A stretch of DNA of 40,245 nucleotides from JAZKDW01 sp040387375. Lineage in GTDB: Bacteria > Pseudomonadota > Gammaproteobacteria > Burkholderiales > Burkholderiaceae_D. The stretch covers positions 1-40,245 of the forward strand of contig JAZKDW010000044.1 of NCBI GenBank assembly GCA_040387375.1, in the 5' to 3' direction. Of this stretch, positions 7,699 through 17,380 are shown piece after piece. The notes beneath the pieces are model-generated. The model made no database searches. It saw only the letters and a list, made by a program, of their open reading frames with translations, and had not been told where the DNA came from. The translations under genes were made by a program, and so were the position numbers. Position 1 is the first letter of the stretch; every line of letters begins with the position of its first letter.

Positions 7699-9075
7699 TC
7701 ATTTGCCCGCGACTTTGCTGACTACATACCTGAACTTCCCCGACTTCTCCGCTGGAATTTCCATGACGCTCTTCACCACGATCGACACGTCCTGCCCCAG
7801 CCGAGCCTTGAATCCCTGTATGATTTTTTCAATAATTTCTGGTGTCAGCTCACCCTCCGGCACCACCCATACATCGGTGTGATCCACGCTCTCCTGGACA
7901 ATCTTGAAAGCGCGCACTTGCGGCAGGTCGCGCAGGATATAGATCAGCGCGAGGCCATGCATGATGGTCCCGTTTTTGGCGACCAGAAAATCCGTGGTGC
8001 GGCCCTGGATGTCTTTTAACAGGGGCAGTCCGCGGCCACAGGTGCAGGGCATGGGATCGAGCACGCCGATATCGCCGGTGCGATAACGGATGAACGGGAA
8101 ATCGCCGGTGGCAAGATGGGTCACGACGATCTCGCCGGATTCGCCGACAGGAACGGCTTCTCCTTGCGGGTTCAGGATTTCAACAATGATGTCTTCGGCC
8201 GTGATGTGCATCCCGCCTTCCGGGCACTGGTGCGCAATGAAGCCGGCATCCCGTCCGCCGTAGCCGTTTGCGACCGGGCAGCCAAAGGTTTCGGTAATTT
8301 GTTCACGCTGCTGGGTGTACAGGCGCTCTGATGTGACGAAGGCTACCCGGATACCGAGATTGTCCATGCGTATGCCCTTCGTGTAGGCGTGGCGCGCGAT
8401 ATGGGACAGGGCCGACGGGTAACCGAACAGCATCTTCGGGCACCGGGCCCGGATCTCGTCAAGGAAACCGTCGAGTTTTGGCTCCGACATTTCAAATGCG
8501 GGCAGCAGTTTTGTGCGCAGTACCCGATCCCGCAATCCACGCACGCCGTCCTGCGCGCCAAGCTCGATCGGCGAACCCCAGACCACGATTTCGGCGTCGC
8601 CGATATCGACATTCCACCAGCGGGTAGCGCGCCATTTTGCAGCAACGTCGTGGCTTACACGTTCCTTGCCTATGTAAAAAATAAGCGGTTCACCACCGGA
8701 GCCGCCGGTATTGAAGCGGGACAGGCCGCGCGCGGTATCGGACTTGAGCGCGTCGGTGTTGGCGCGGATTTTTGACTTGTCCAGAAGCGGCAGGCGCGAA
8801 AGATCGGCCAGGGACTTGATGTCCTCTGCGTTGAAGCCAATTTCTTTGAACAGATCGCGGTAGTACGGGACGTGCTGCTGGGCATGTCCGAGCAATTGCC
8901 GCAAGCGTTCCAGCTGCAGTTCCTGCAGCTGCTTTTCATCCCACCACTGGGATGACTCCATTTGTTTGCGTATGGCGACACTGTCGTGTTTCTTGAGACG
9001 CTCGTGCAGGGGGAACAGCCAACCGGATATCAGTGACGTATATAAATCTGTTTTTGCAGTGGTGGTATGTTTCAC
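7699..9075 (-). CDS. CapK / phenylacetate-CoA ligase-like adenylate-forming protein
   Basis: This 458-residue protein belongs to the ANL-type CapK/PaaK family found in many capsule and XrtA loci, where it is suspected to activate an acyl or carboxyl group for polysaccharide decoration. The phosphate-binding loop TGGSGGEP is at 123-130, the RYRTGDIG segment typical of adenylating enzymes lies in the second half, and C-terminal domain elements follow. HAQQHVPYYRDLF (64-76) is a typical N-terminal family motif. The start is GTG at 9075, overlapping the previous gene's stop as GTGA, so it is translationally coupled. True phenylacetate activation is unlikely here because no catabolic genes are near. 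The acyl substrate is unknown. Confidence 0.82.
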   Translation of the reverse strand: MKHTTTAKTDLYTSLISGWLFPLHERLKKHDSVAIRKQMESSQWWDEKQLQELQLERLRQLLGHAQQHVPYYRDLFKEIGFNAEDIKSLADLSRLPLLDKSKIRANTDALKSDTARGLSRFNTGGSGGEPLIFYIGKERVSHDVAAKWRATRWWNVDIGDAEIVVWGSPIELGAQDGVRGLRDRVLRTKLLPAFEMSEPKLDGFLDEIRARCPKMLFGYPSALSHIARHAYTKGIRMDNLGIRVAFVTSERLYTQQREQITETFGCPVANGYGGRDAGFIAHQCPEGGMHITAEDIIVEILNPQGEAVPVGESGEIVVTHLATGDFPFIRYRTGDIGVLDPMPCTCGRGLPLLKDIQGRTTDFLVAKNGTIMHGLALIYILRDLPQVRAFKIVQESVDHTDVWVVPEGELTPEIIEKIIQGFKARLGQDVSIVVKSVMEIPAEKSGKFRYVVSKVAGK

Positions 9076-10187
9076 GTTGGGCGCACCAAGGGGTTATTTT
9101 TTTTTGCCAGGACTTTTTCGTACACTTGCAGCAAGCGGTTACGGACTTGCGGCCAAGCGTATTGTTGCACGGACTCCATGCCGGCCTGTTGTATTTTGCT
9201 TGATTTGATGGGGTTGTTGAGCAGATCCAGGATCGCTTCGGCCATGGCCTTGGGGTCTTGCGGCGGCACGAGCAATGCGGTTTTTTCATGCTCGACCAGA
9301 TAGGGCACACCGCCGACATTGGTGCTCACCACCGTGACGCCGCTGGCCAGCGCTTCGAGCACCGAATTGGGCATGTTGTCGACCAGGCTGGCATTGATCA
9401 TGATGTCGGCCTGGCGGTACAAGGCTGCCATGCCTTCGTTATCGACCCGGCCGGTAAACGTGACTGACTGTGTCAGTCCGAGCTCATCCGCGATTTTTTT
9501 CAGGGCGGACAGTTCCGGGCCGGAGCCGGCAATCGTCAGCCGTGCGGCGGGAAACGTGCCTTGCACCAGGCTGAACGCGCGCAAGGCGGTCGCATTATCG
9601 TAAATTGGCTCAAGGTTGCGTGCCACCAGCAGGCAGGGGCCGCCGCGTTCCGCCGATGACCTGGCATCGCCGGCAGAAAATCGGCTGAGGTTGATGATGT
9701 TGGGCACCACCTCGGTGCTTACACCATGCTTGGCAAACACCGCATCAAGAAATCCGGAAGGAACAATGATGGCGTCCGTGCGATCAAGGCTGGGTTTGAC
9801 CCAGAACAGCGCTTTGCCAAGAAACGTATCGGCTTCGCCGCCGCGGTAATTGACAACGACCGGTATGCCCCTGAACCTGGCGATCCAGATTGCAGGCGCG
9901 GCGAACAGGTGCCAGGACCAGCCGGAATTGGCCATCACGTGGAACAGCTGTACGCTGCCTGCCGAGCGCCACAGATGTGTCAGGTAAGGCAGCAGCCGAA
10001 ACAGCGCACGCACTCCCTGGACTTTGCCGATCCAGAGTGGATGATAGGGACGATTGACCTGGATCACTTCCACCGTTGCGCCTTCGCCGCGCAGCAAGGT
10101 CGCCAGCTGCAGGGTCTGATTGGCCATGCCGCCGGAGGGCGGCGGCAGCGGGCCGATCAGGCCTATGCGCAGACCAGTCGCATTCAC
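9072..10187 (-). CDS. Family 4 glycosyltransferase in the XrtA operon
   Basis: This 371-residue GT-B glycosyltransferase would work in the cytoplasm on the repeat unit. The N-terminal LRIGLIGPLPPPSGGMANQT gives the acceptor-side glycine loop. The C-terminal domain has LLVARNLEPIYDNATALRAF, LTIAGSGPE and the donor-binding NMPNSVLEALASGVTVVSTN, with the conserved glutamate. It starts with GTG at 10187, overlapping the upstream stop by four bases (GTGA), and its own stop overlaps the next gene's GTG in the same way. No membrane segment is present. It is more generic than its TIGR-type neighbours, and its sugar cannot be predicted. Confidence 0.87.
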   Translation of the reverse strand: MNATGLRIGLIGPLPPPSGGMANQTLQLATLLRGEGATVEVIQVNRPYHPLWIGKVQGVRALFRLLPYLTHLWRSAGSVQLFHVMANSGWSWHLFAAPAIWIARFRGIPVVVNYRGGEADTFLGKALFWVKPSLDRTDAIIVPSGFLDAVFAKHGVSTEVVPNIINLSRFSAGDARSSAERGGPCLLVARNLEPIYDNATALRAFSLVQGTFPAARLTIAGSGPELSALKKIADELGLTQSVTFTGRVDNEGMAALYRQADIMINASLVDNMPNSVLEALASGVTVVSTNVGGVPYLVEHEKTALLVPPQDPKAMAEAILDLLNNPIKSSKIQQAGMESVQQYAWPQVRNRLLQVYEKVLAKKNNPLVRPT

Positions 10188-11401
10188 CGGCGGCTTTCCT
10201 TGCCGGTGAGGCGGCTGTAGATGTTCTTGTAGCGTGCGACGCTGCCGGGCCAGTTACGCTCGGTTTCGACAAAGCTGCGCGCGTCCCGGCGCAGCAGCGG
10301 CCAGCGTTCCGGCTGATTGAGCAAGTCAAGTACCTTGCGGGCCAGCGCGTCCGGGTTGCCGGCCTCGAACAGGGCGCCGGTTTTGCCATCCTCGATCAGC
10401 TCCAGGTGGCCGCCGACATCGGAGGCGGCTACCAGCCTGCCTTGCGCCATCGCTTCCAGGGGTTTGAGCGGCGTGACCAGATCGGTCAGCCGCATCTTGA
10501 GGCGCGGATAGACCAGCACATCGATCAGGTTGTAATAACGCTGCACCTGTTCATGCGGAACGCGGCCGGTGAAAATCACCTTGTCTTCGATATTCAGCTG
10601 CTTTGCCTGCGCCTTCAGCTGCTTGTCCTGCGGTCCGCCGCCGACCAGCAGCAAGCGCACATCGGGATTTTCCAGCAGCATTGCCGGCATTGCCTGCAAA
10701 AGAATATTCAAACCTTCGTATGCATAGAATGAGCCGATGAAGCCCAGCAGTTTCTTGCCTTCCAGGCCGAGGCTTTTTGCCAGTTCGGCGTCGGCTGTTT
10801 CGCCGACAGTGAAATTCTCGATATTGACGGCGTTCGGAATGACGGTGACTTTTTCCTGCGGTATGCCGCGCGCGACGATGTCGCTGCGCAGTCCTTCGCA
10901 GATGGTGGTGACCGCATCGGCATTCCTGATCGCATAACTTTCGATCGCGCGCGTGAGCCGGTAACGCAGTCCCCATTCGCTGCTGGTGCCGTGGTCGACC
11001 GCGGCGTCTTCCCAGAATGCCCTGATTTCATAGACAACCGGAATGCCGAGCTTGCGGCCGACGCGCAAGGCGGCGATCGCGTTGAGCGCGGGCGAGTGGG
11101 CGTGCAGCACATCGGGCTTGACGGTCTGCGCGACTTCCATCAGGCGCTTTGTGAGCCGGTTGATGACGGCCATCTGCTTCAGCACCGGTGCGTTTCCCAA
11201 AGGCGAGGTCGACTCCGGCGTGCGGAAGAAATGCCAGCCGTCGACATCTTCTTCCGGGCTCTTGAACGTGCCTTGCTTGGGGCTGGTGATATGAGATGTA
11301 TCCCAGCCCAGCGCACGCTGCTCCGTCAGGATGGACAAGGTGCGGAAGGTATAGCCGCTGTGCAAGGGGATCGAATGATCCAGAATGTGCATGATCCGCA
11401 T
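10184..11401 (-). CDS. PEP-CTERM/XrtA system glycosyltransferase (TIGR04063-like)
   Basis: This 405-residue GT4 enzyme matches the exosortase-A-associated subfamily, which starts MRIMHILDHSIPLHSGYTFR and continues with WDTSHITSPKQG and VDGWHFFRT. Later come LLGFIGSFYAYEGLNILLQA and the donor-site segment YPRLKMRLTDLVTPLKPLEA, with the KPLEAMAQG glutamate. The C-terminus is a normal GT-B end. The ATG at 11401 overlaps the upstream stop (TGATG), and the stop is shared with the next gene's start as GTGA, so four consecutive genes here are translationally linked. By family membership it is part of the core XrtA polysaccharide machinery. The transferred sugar is unknown. Confidence 0.9.
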   Translation of the reverse strand: MRIMHILDHSIPLHSGYTFRTLSILTEQRALGWDTSHITSPKQGTFKSPEEDVDGWHFFRTPESTSPLGNAPVLKQMAVINRLTKRLMEVAQTVKPDVLHAHSPALNAIAALRVGRKLGIPVVYEIRAFWEDAAVDHGTSSEWGLRYRLTRAIESYAIRNADAVTTICEGLRSDIVARGIPQEKVTVIPNAVNIENFTVGETADAELAKSLGLEGKKLLGFIGSFYAYEGLNILLQAMPAMLLENPDVRLLLVGGGPQDKQLKAQAKQLNIEDKVIFTGRVPHEQVQRYYNLIDVLVYPRLKMRLTDLVTPLKPLEAMAQGRLVAASDVGGHLELIEDGKTGALFEAGNPDALARKVLDLLNQPERWPLLRRDARSFVETERNWPGSVARYKNIYSRLTGKESRR

Positions 11402-13305
11402 CAGGCTGCCCGTGGTTTATCCAGGTTGCGCAGGAAGGCTTCGAACATCAGCAGGGTCCAGAGCGGTGCGCTGTAGTCGCGCCTTCCCGATTGATGCTGG
11501 TCGAGCATCTCCTTCAGGAATTCGCGGTTGAACATGCCGGTATTGGCCAGGGTCTGGCCCAGCAGCGCATCGCTCAGCCTTTGCCGCAACGGGCCCCTGA
11601 ACCAGCTTGCCAGCGGTATTGAAAAACCCATCTTGTCACGATACAGAATGTCGTCCGGTAAATAGGGTTGCAGGGATTTTTTAAAAACGTATTTGCCTTC
11701 GTTGCCGCGCAGCTTCATGGAGGCGGGCAGGCCGGACATCCACTCGACCAGTTTGTGATCGAGCAGGGGTACACGCACTTCCAGCGCATGCGCCATGCTG
11801 GCGCGATCGACTTTGGTCAGGATATCGCCGACCAGATAGGTTTTCATGTCGAGGTACTGGACCTGCGACAAAGGGTCTTGCGCCGGGCTTTTTAGCGCGT
11901 GGGCCTTTAATACTTCCACCGCCTCGTATCCCTGCAGGCTGCGTTTGAACGAATCACTGAACAGGCGGGCACGCATCTTGTCGCCCATGATCGAGATGGT
12001 GTGGAAATACCCTTCGACCGAATCGCGTGCGAGTGCTTCAAACGTGGATTTTGCGCGAAACATCTTCGGCGCCCAGTCGGCCTTTGGATACAGATTGCCG
12101 AGTGCGCCAAATACCGGTTTGCGTATGCCGATCGGTATGGCGGAGCGCAGACGTTCCTCGTGCATGTGCCAGCGGTAGCGCCGGTATCCGGCCAGATTTT
12201 CATCACCGCCATCGCCGGACAGCGCAACGGTGACGCGTTTTCTGGCAAGCTCGCACACCCGGTAGGTCGGGATCGCGGAGCTGTCCGCGAAGGGTTCATC
12301 GTACAGCGCGGCCAGTTCGTCGATCAGGTCGAAGTCATCCTTGTCGACCTGCTCGACATGATGCGCGGTATGGTAGCGGTCAGCTACCTTCTGCGCGTAC
12401 TGGGATTCGTTGAAGGCCGGGTCGCCGAAGGAAATCGAGCAGGTGTTGACCGGATCCGTCATCAGGCCGGACATCATTGCCACGACGCCGCTGGAATCCA
12501 CGCCGCCGGAAAGGAATGCGCCGAGCGGCACTTCGGCGACGAGCCGGATTTTTACCGCCTCGCGCAGCCGGACAATCAGTTCTTCCTCTGCCTCTTTTTC
12601 GCTCATTGGCGTGAGCGGTGTAAACGGCACATCCCAATATTCGCGCGATTCGGGAACCGGCTGGCCGACACGCAGGGTCAGGGTATGGCCGGGCGGAAGT
12701 TTTAACGCGGTCTTGAAAATCGTCTTTGGCTCAGGCACATAACCATAGGCGAAATAGTCCTCCACGGCCCGCGGATCCATTTCGCGGCCAAGGCCGGGAT
12801 GGGCCAGCAGCGCCTTGAGTTCGGAAGAAAAGATGAACATGCCGTCGTTCAGCAACGCGTAATAAAACGGCTTGATCCCCATCCGGTCGCGCGCCATGAA
12901 CAGGGTTTTTTTGTTCCGGTCCCAGACGCCAAACGCAAACATGCCGCGAAAACGCTGCACACATTCTTCGCCCCATTGTTCCCAGGCATGGACAATCACT
13001 TCCGTATCGCAATGGGTACGAAACGTATGTCCAAGCAACGCCAACTCTTCGGCCAGTTCCTGGAAATTGTAGATTTCACCATTGAACACAACAACAACGC
13101 TACCGTCTTCATTAAAGAGCGGTTGCTGTCCGCTGGACAGATCGATGATCGACAGCCGGCGATGGCCAAAACCCACGCCAGGCTCGACATGCTGTCCGCC
13201 TTCATCCGGTCCCCGGTGAAATTGAGTCTGGTTCATGCGCCCTAGCAGCTGTGGATCGATGTCCCTGCTGCCCCGGGTGTCAAACAGACCAACTATTCCG
13301 CACAT
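11401..13305 (-). CDS. XrtA/PEP-CTERM system amidotransferase (asparagine synthase-like, TIGR03108-like)
   Basis: This 634-residue class II glutamine amidotransferase has the N-terminal nucleophile Cys2 (MCGIVGLFDTRG), RGPDEGG (31-37), and FNGEIYN (74-80) for glutamine binding. It also has a C-terminal ATP-pyrophosphatase domain with the PP-loop SGGVDSS (266-272) and SGDGGDE. It should hydrolyse glutamine and pass ammonia to an adenylated carboxylate, plausibly a uronic acid of the polymer. True asparagine synthesis is possible but less likely in this context. The length is normal. The ATG has a good AGGGGA site, and the 72-bp gap before it is among the larger gaps of the operon. Confidence 0.92.
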   Translation of the reverse strand: MCGIVGLFDTRGSRDIDPQLLGRMNQTQFHRGPDEGGQHVEPGVGFGHRRLSIIDLSSGQQPLFNEDGSVVVVFNGEIYNFQELAEELALLGHTFRTHCDTEVIVHAWEQWGEECVQRFRGMFAFGVWDRNKKTLFMARDRMGIKPFYYALLNDGMFIFSSELKALLAHPGLGREMDPRAVEDYFAYGYVPEPKTIFKTALKLPPGHTLTLRVGQPVPESREYWDVPFTPLTPMSEKEAEEELIVRLREAVKIRLVAEVPLGAFLSGGVDSSGVVAMMSGLMTDPVNTCSISFGDPAFNESQYAQKVADRYHTAHHVEQVDKDDFDLIDELAALYDEPFADSSAIPTYRVCELARKRVTVALSGDGGDENLAGYRRYRWHMHEERLRSAIPIGIRKPVFGALGNLYPKADWAPKMFRAKSTFEALARDSVEGYFHTISIMGDKMRARLFSDSFKRSLQGYEAVEVLKAHALKSPAQDPLSQVQYLDMKTYLVGDILTKVDRASMAHALEVRVPLLDHKLVEWMSGLPASMKLRGNEGKYVFKKSLQPYLPDDILYRDKMGFSIPLASWFRGPLRQRLSDALLGQTLANTGMFNREFLKEMLDQHQSGRRDYSAPLWTLLMFEAFLRNLDKPRAA

Positions 13306-13377
13306 GCTAATTCCCCTAAGTATTCGTCTTGTATGTAAAAACGCACGCAGTGCCGGCAGCTACCCTGCATGTCTGAC

Positions 13378-14571
13378 TCATGTCTTGCCCAACACTTTGT
13401 CATACACGTCGATATAACCTTTTGTCATGGCCCGCATGGTAAACCCATTTTCAATCTGTCGTCGTGCCGCTTTGCCGTGGAGGCCGAGCAGCGCCGGTTG
13501 TCTGTAATACGTCAATAATGCTTCCGCAAGTGCATTCGGATCGCCCGGCGGCACCAGTTTTCCGTTCACGCCGTCGTTGACCAGTTCCACATTGCCGCCC
13601 ACGCGGGTAGCGACCACGGGCAAGGCGCTGCACATCGCTTCCAGAATCGTATTCGAGATGCCTTCGCCGAGCGAGGGCAATACGAACAAATCCATTTCGC
13701 GCATCAGTTCGGCAACGTCGTCGCGATCGCCCGGAAGCCACGCCAGATCCAGTGCGCCCACGTTACGCAACATGTCCTTGCATTTCTCCCGGTCGACGCC
13801 GTCGCCGACAATCAGAAGACGCGCGCGGGCACGCGCTGCCGGTTCTTTTTCGAGCAAAATCAGGAATGCGCGAACCAGGCTGGGAAAGTCTTTTACCTCG
13901 GCCATTCTGCCGACGCTGCCGATGACAATGGCATCATCGGTAAAAAAACCGGGTGGGCCAAAATCGGCGCAGCGTGCCGAGCGCGGATGAAAACGCACGC
14001 TGTCGACGCCGTTATACACCTGGCTTACACGCGCAGGTGGCACACCGACTGTGTGGCCGAGCCAGCTCTCGAGGTCGCGGCTGACCGCGATAAACTGGCC
14101 GACCAGCGGTTTGATTGCCTTGCGCAGCAGATTGTATTTGCGATTGGTGCCGTGGAGGTCGAATATGTCGCGGCCATGCTCGCCATGAACTCGTGCACGC
14201 ACCTGTGCCGCCGCTGCCACCACTTGTCCTTCCAGCGTTCCGAGGTTTCGTGTATGTACGATGTCCGGCTTCAGTCGCCGCAGGGTTTTGAAGAGCCGGA
14301 AATAAAGGCCGATATCGTTTCCCTCGCGCTTGTTCAGCGCAATGATTTCGACGTTTTCCCGCTTGATCCGCCTGGAGAAATCAGAATAGCCCTTCAGGCA
14401 GACGATCGCGTGGCGATAGCGTTCCGGCGGTATGTGGTTGATCAGGTTGACGAGCCCATTCTCAAGCCCGCCCACTCCCAGGTTATAGATCACGTGGACG
14501 ATCAGAGGCGGCAAGCCGGTGTCCGGAATCGATTTTCCCGCATCATTGGCTTTTTTATCGGCCAGCGGCAT
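13378..14571 (-). CDS. XrtA system-associated sugar transferase (TIGR03088-like GT4)
   Basis: This GT-B glycosyltransferase of about 397 residues is of the EpsH/XrtA-associated subfamily. It is recognised from IVHVIYNLGVGGLENGLVNL near the N-terminus, HTRNLGTLEGQ in the first domain, and VGRMAEVKDFPSLVRAF and EGISNTILEAMCSALPVVAT in the donor domain. The start chosen is the ATG at 14571, preceded by AAGGGAG at good distance. A longer frame up to 14607 exists but lies inside the upstream gene. The chosen start gives a 17-base overlap with xrtA. It probably adds a defined sugar to the repeat unit in the cytoplasm; specificity is unknown. Confidence 0.9.
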   Translation of the reverse strand: MPLADKKANDAGKSIPDTGLPPLIVHVIYNLGVGGLENGLVNLINHIPPERYRHAIVCLKGYSDFSRRIKRENVEIIALNKREGNDIGLYFRLFKTLRRLKPDIVHTRNLGTLEGQVVAAAAQVRARVHGEHGRDIFDLHGTNRKYNLLRKAIKPLVGQFIAVSRDLESWLGHTVGVPPARVSQVYNGVDSVRFHPRSARCADFGPPGFFTDDAIVIGSVGRMAEVKDFPSLVRAFLILLEKEPAARARARLLIVGDGVDREKCKDMLRNVGALDLAWLPGDRDDVAELMREMDLFVLPSLGEGISNTILEAMCSALPVVATRVGGNVELVNDGVNGKLVPPGDPNALAEALLTYYRQPALLGLHGKAARRQIENGFTMRAMTKGYIDVYDKVLGKT

Positions 14572-16126
14572 CGGCCACTCCCTTGGCGATAGCCGGGGCC
14601 ATGTCATTTAAAAACGCCTGCAGCGCCGGCACCGCTTCGTCCGCTCTTGCATCGTATGGCGCCGCAATGATGACTTCAGCGCCATCGTCGCCCTGGTTCA
14701 GCAGCTTGTGTTTTGCCAGCAGCATTTTCGCAATATAAGGGCTGGCGGTTTCCTCGTTGCCCAGCCGGTACCAGCGCCACACCAGCAGCTTTTTGGATGG
14801 CGTCAGAACCTGGTTTTGCGTTACCACCATCTGCCGTCCGACCATCGTGACGGTGCGCGATGTCTGGGCGACGTTATTCCAGCCCTGTTCATTTTCCGGC
14901 ACCAGCAGATTGGCCGAGGTGATCAGTTGCGAACCGGGCCGCTGGTGATGGTATTGGGCGATGTGCACACCCACTACCTGGGCGTCGTTCTTGTAATGTT
15001 GTTCGAACCGGGCTGGTGTGCCCGCATAACCCGGTTTCCAGTTCGACAGCGGCGCCGCATCAGCCTGCCATTTTCCCGGCATGCCGGGTATGGCGATCGT
15101 GGCCGTCCTGGCCGCCGCGTTATCGCGGTCGAGATAGGCCGCATAGGCTGGCCAGATGAAGGCCACCACAACGGTCAGGATGGCAGCGGTGGTTGTGGCT
15201 TTCAAGGAGGCGGAGCTGCCGCCATGCGCGACAGCGGGCGCCGCCGTTTTGTCGACCGGCTGGCTGTCTTCGCGCCAGAACGATCCGACCCAGAACAGCA
15301 GCAGCATGACAATGCCGAAGAACACCCAGCCGTAAATGAGATGATCAAAACCGACCGCCATCGTCATTCCGCTCAGGTGGCCCATCATCACGATCATGTA
15401 GGCGCGCAAACCGTTGGCGATGATCGGCACGATGATCGCCATCGCAATGAACGCGATCCGGCGTGTCGTGCTCTGGTAAGTCAGATAGGCGTACAAGGTG
15501 CCGAGGGTGACTGACGCAATCAGGTAGCGCAGTCCGCTGCAGGCTTCCACCACCGACCAGTTACCGGTCGGCAGCATGAAAAAATTACCTTCCCGATAAA
15601 TCGGAATGCCGGTCCATTGCAGCGCCATCACCGTGAAGTCGGCGGTGAAATTAATCAGCGTCGGTATCAGCACTTCGCCAAACGGCACGGCAAGCAGCAG
15701 GTAGGCGAGCGGAAAGGCCATGGCCCATGCCATGCGGATGCCGAGTATCGACCAGACCGTGACCGGTATCATGGCCACAATAAAATACTGCTGAAATACC
15801 AGCACGTTGGCCAGCGCCGCCAGCATCCAGCCGAAACCGAGAACAGCCATGACCACCAGCGCCAGCGGGTTTGGCCGGTGCGGCACCCTGGCCAATTGAT
15901 CGCGCTGGTTCCAGATCATCCAGGCGCTGATCGGAACAATCAGGAAACAATGGGTAAAGGTTTCCGACCGCTCCCAGATCGACACCATGGACCAGACCGT
16001 CTGATAATAACCGGCGAGCAGGATGACAATTGCCGCGATGGTCAGCAGCGCGGCGGTTCTTGCATTATTGCGGCCGGCGGCAAGCGCCAGCCCGGGGGCG
16101 TAGGGGGCACTGGTCTGGTTGCTCAT
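14555..16126 (-). CDS. xrtA: Exosortase A fused to an EpsI domain
   Basis: This 523-residue inner-membrane protein has two parts. Residues 1-285 are exosortase A, an integral membrane transpeptidase thought to cut PEP-CTERM sorting signals. The catalytic residues are visible as Cys196 (EACSGLRYL), Arg241 (NGLRAY) and His262 (GFDHLIYGW), all inside a multi-helix domain. From about residue 310, after a linker and one more hydrophobic helix, comes an EpsI-type periplasmic domain (MPGKWQADAAPLSNWKPGYA, VGVHIAQYHHQRPG). In other systems EpsI is often a separate protein. The ATG overlaps the upstream stop by four bases (ATGA). Its substrates, PEP-CTERM proteins, are not encoded in this window. Confidence 0.95.
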   Translation of the reverse strand: MSNQTSAPYAPGLALAAGRNNARTAALLTIAAIVILLAGYYQTVWSMVSIWERSETFTHCFLIVPISAWMIWNQRDQLARVPHRPNPLALVVMAVLGFGWMLAALANVLVFQQYFIVAMIPVTVWSILGIRMAWAMAFPLAYLLLAVPFGEVLIPTLINFTADFTVMALQWTGIPIYREGNFFMLPTGNWSVVEACSGLRYLIASVTLGTLYAYLTYQSTTRRIAFIAMAIIVPIIANGLRAYMIVMMGHLSGMTMAVGFDHLIYGWVFFGIVMLLLFWVGSFWREDSQPVDKTAAPAVAHGGSSASLKATTTAAILTVVVAFIWPAYAAYLDRDNAAARTATIAIPGMPGKWQADAAPLSNWKPGYAGTPARFEQHYKNDAQVVGVHIAQYHHQRPGSQLITSANLLVPENEQGWNNVAQTSRTVTMVGRQMVVTQNQVLTPSKKLLVWRWYRLGNEETASPYIAKMLLAKHKLLNQGDDGAEVIIAAPYDARADEAVPALQAFLNDMAPAIAKGVADAAGR

Positions 16127-17376
16127 GCGGTTTGGCCTTTGATGGTGTCAACTTTGTTTTCCCGATTCACGGGTTCATGCACATCCGGCGCGAGCAAGGC
16201 ATCGAGCCGGCTCAGGCTGCTGCTCCAGCTGTAATCGTCCAGCACCCGCCTGCGCGCCGCCTGGCCGATATGCGTGATCGATTCTGTTTTCAGCAATGTC
16301 AGGATCTGGTCGGCATAACCTGTCTCGTCGCTGGCGACAAACAGCTCCTCGCCGAGCACCGCGCGGATGCCTTCCATTGCCTGCGGCGACGCCACCACGG
16401 CTTTTTCCATCGCCATCGCTTCCAGTACCTTGTTCTGAATGCCGCGGGCAATACGCAAAGGCGCCACCGACAGCGCCGCATGCGCCAGGTAGGGACGGAC
16501 GTCGGGCACCGAACCGGTTACGGTAATGCCGGGCAGGCTGCCCAGCGCCAGCACCTGCGGCGTCGGCCGTGTACCGACGATATAAAACTGGACCTGCGGC
16601 ATCGCTGCGCGCACCGCGGGGAAAACCGAGCGGGCAAACCATTCCACCGCATCGACGTTGGCCCAGTAATCCATGGCGCCGGTAAACACCAGCACGGTTG
16701 AATCCGCCGGGTAGGGATTGGCATAGTCCGCCTGCGGCGAAAAATAATCGGCATCGACACCGTTATTAAAATAGCCGACTTTTCCCGCGGCCTGTGGCGC
16801 CAGTTGCCTGAACAAGGCGGCTTCCGCTTCGGAGACAAAGCTTGAGTGGTCGAACGCCGCCGCGACTTGCTGCTCGTAGCTCAGCAGCAGCCGTGATTCA
16901 CGCCGGTAAAGCCAGCTCAACGGCCATGGCTTGGTGAGCGCGTACTGGCGCCATTTGTCCGAGTCGATGTCGACAAAGTCGATCACGCGCCTTGCTGATC
17001 TTGCATTCGTCACGTACTGCGCCATGGGCGATGAAAACACCAGCACCTTGTCGATAACCTTCGTTTGTAGGATGCCGTCGACCCAGGTCTGCAGGCTGGC
17101 GTTGTCATAGTAGGGCAGGCTCAGCGGCTGGTTCGTGACCAGTCCGGTCAGGCTGCGCACCTTGGCCGCCAGCGGATTGAGCCTGACGAAGCAGGTTTCG
17201 CCGCACAGGCTTTTGACTTTATCAACGTAGGTCCAGTCGTGCTCGTCATCGATGAAGGTGCCGAGGTGGACGCGATACCGTTCGCTCAGATGTTTGAGCA
17301 AATGGTACGAGCGGATCTTGTCCCCCTTGTTCGGGGGGTAAGGCATCCGGTGCACAAGGAAGAGCAGATCCTGCAT
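16123..17376 (-). CDS. PEP-CTERM/XrtA system glycosyltransferase (TIGR03087-like)
   Basis: This 417-residue GT4-like enzyme opens with HRMPYPPNKGDKIRSYHLLK, a signature of the XrtA-associated TIGR03087 family. LGTFIDDEHDW, VDIDSDKWRQYA and the donor domain (LVFTGAMDYWANVDAVEWFA, then GIQNKVLEAMAMEKAVVASP) follow. The glutamate of KVLEAMAMEK is the expected donor-phosphate contact. It lies between the FemAB-like gene (4 bases upstream) and xrtA (4-base overlap), an arrangement typical of these loci. It is cytoplasmic with no membrane segment. The sugar transferred is unknown. Confidence 0.92.
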   Translation of the reverse strand: MQDLLFLVHRMPYPPNKGDKIRSYHLLKHLSERYRVHLGTFIDDEHDWTYVDKVKSLCGETCFVRLNPLAAKVRSLTGLVTNQPLSLPYYDNASLQTWVDGILQTKVIDKVLVFSSPMAQYVTNARSARRVIDFVDIDSDKWRQYALTKPWPLSWLYRRESRLLLSYEQQVAAAFDHSSFVSEAEAALFRQLAPQAAGKVGYFNNGVDADYFSPQADYANPYPADSTVLVFTGAMDYWANVDAVEWFARSVFPAVRAAMPQVQFYIVGTRPTPQVLALGSLPGITVTGSVPDVRPYLAHAALSVAPLRIARGIQNKVLEAMAMEKAVVASPQAMEGIRAVLGEELFVASDETGYADQILTLLKTESITHIGQAARRRVLDDYSWSSSLSRLDALLAPDVHEPVNRENKVDTIKGQTA

Positions 17377-17380
17377 GAAG

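Noticed and set aside
11401..13305. AsnB-like gene as a lasso-peptide cyclase partner of the PqqD/HprK-like genes
   Set aside because: It matches the XrtA-associated amidotransferase family with an intact glutaminase domain, lies far away in the polysaccharide operon, and no precursor or leader peptidase is nearby.
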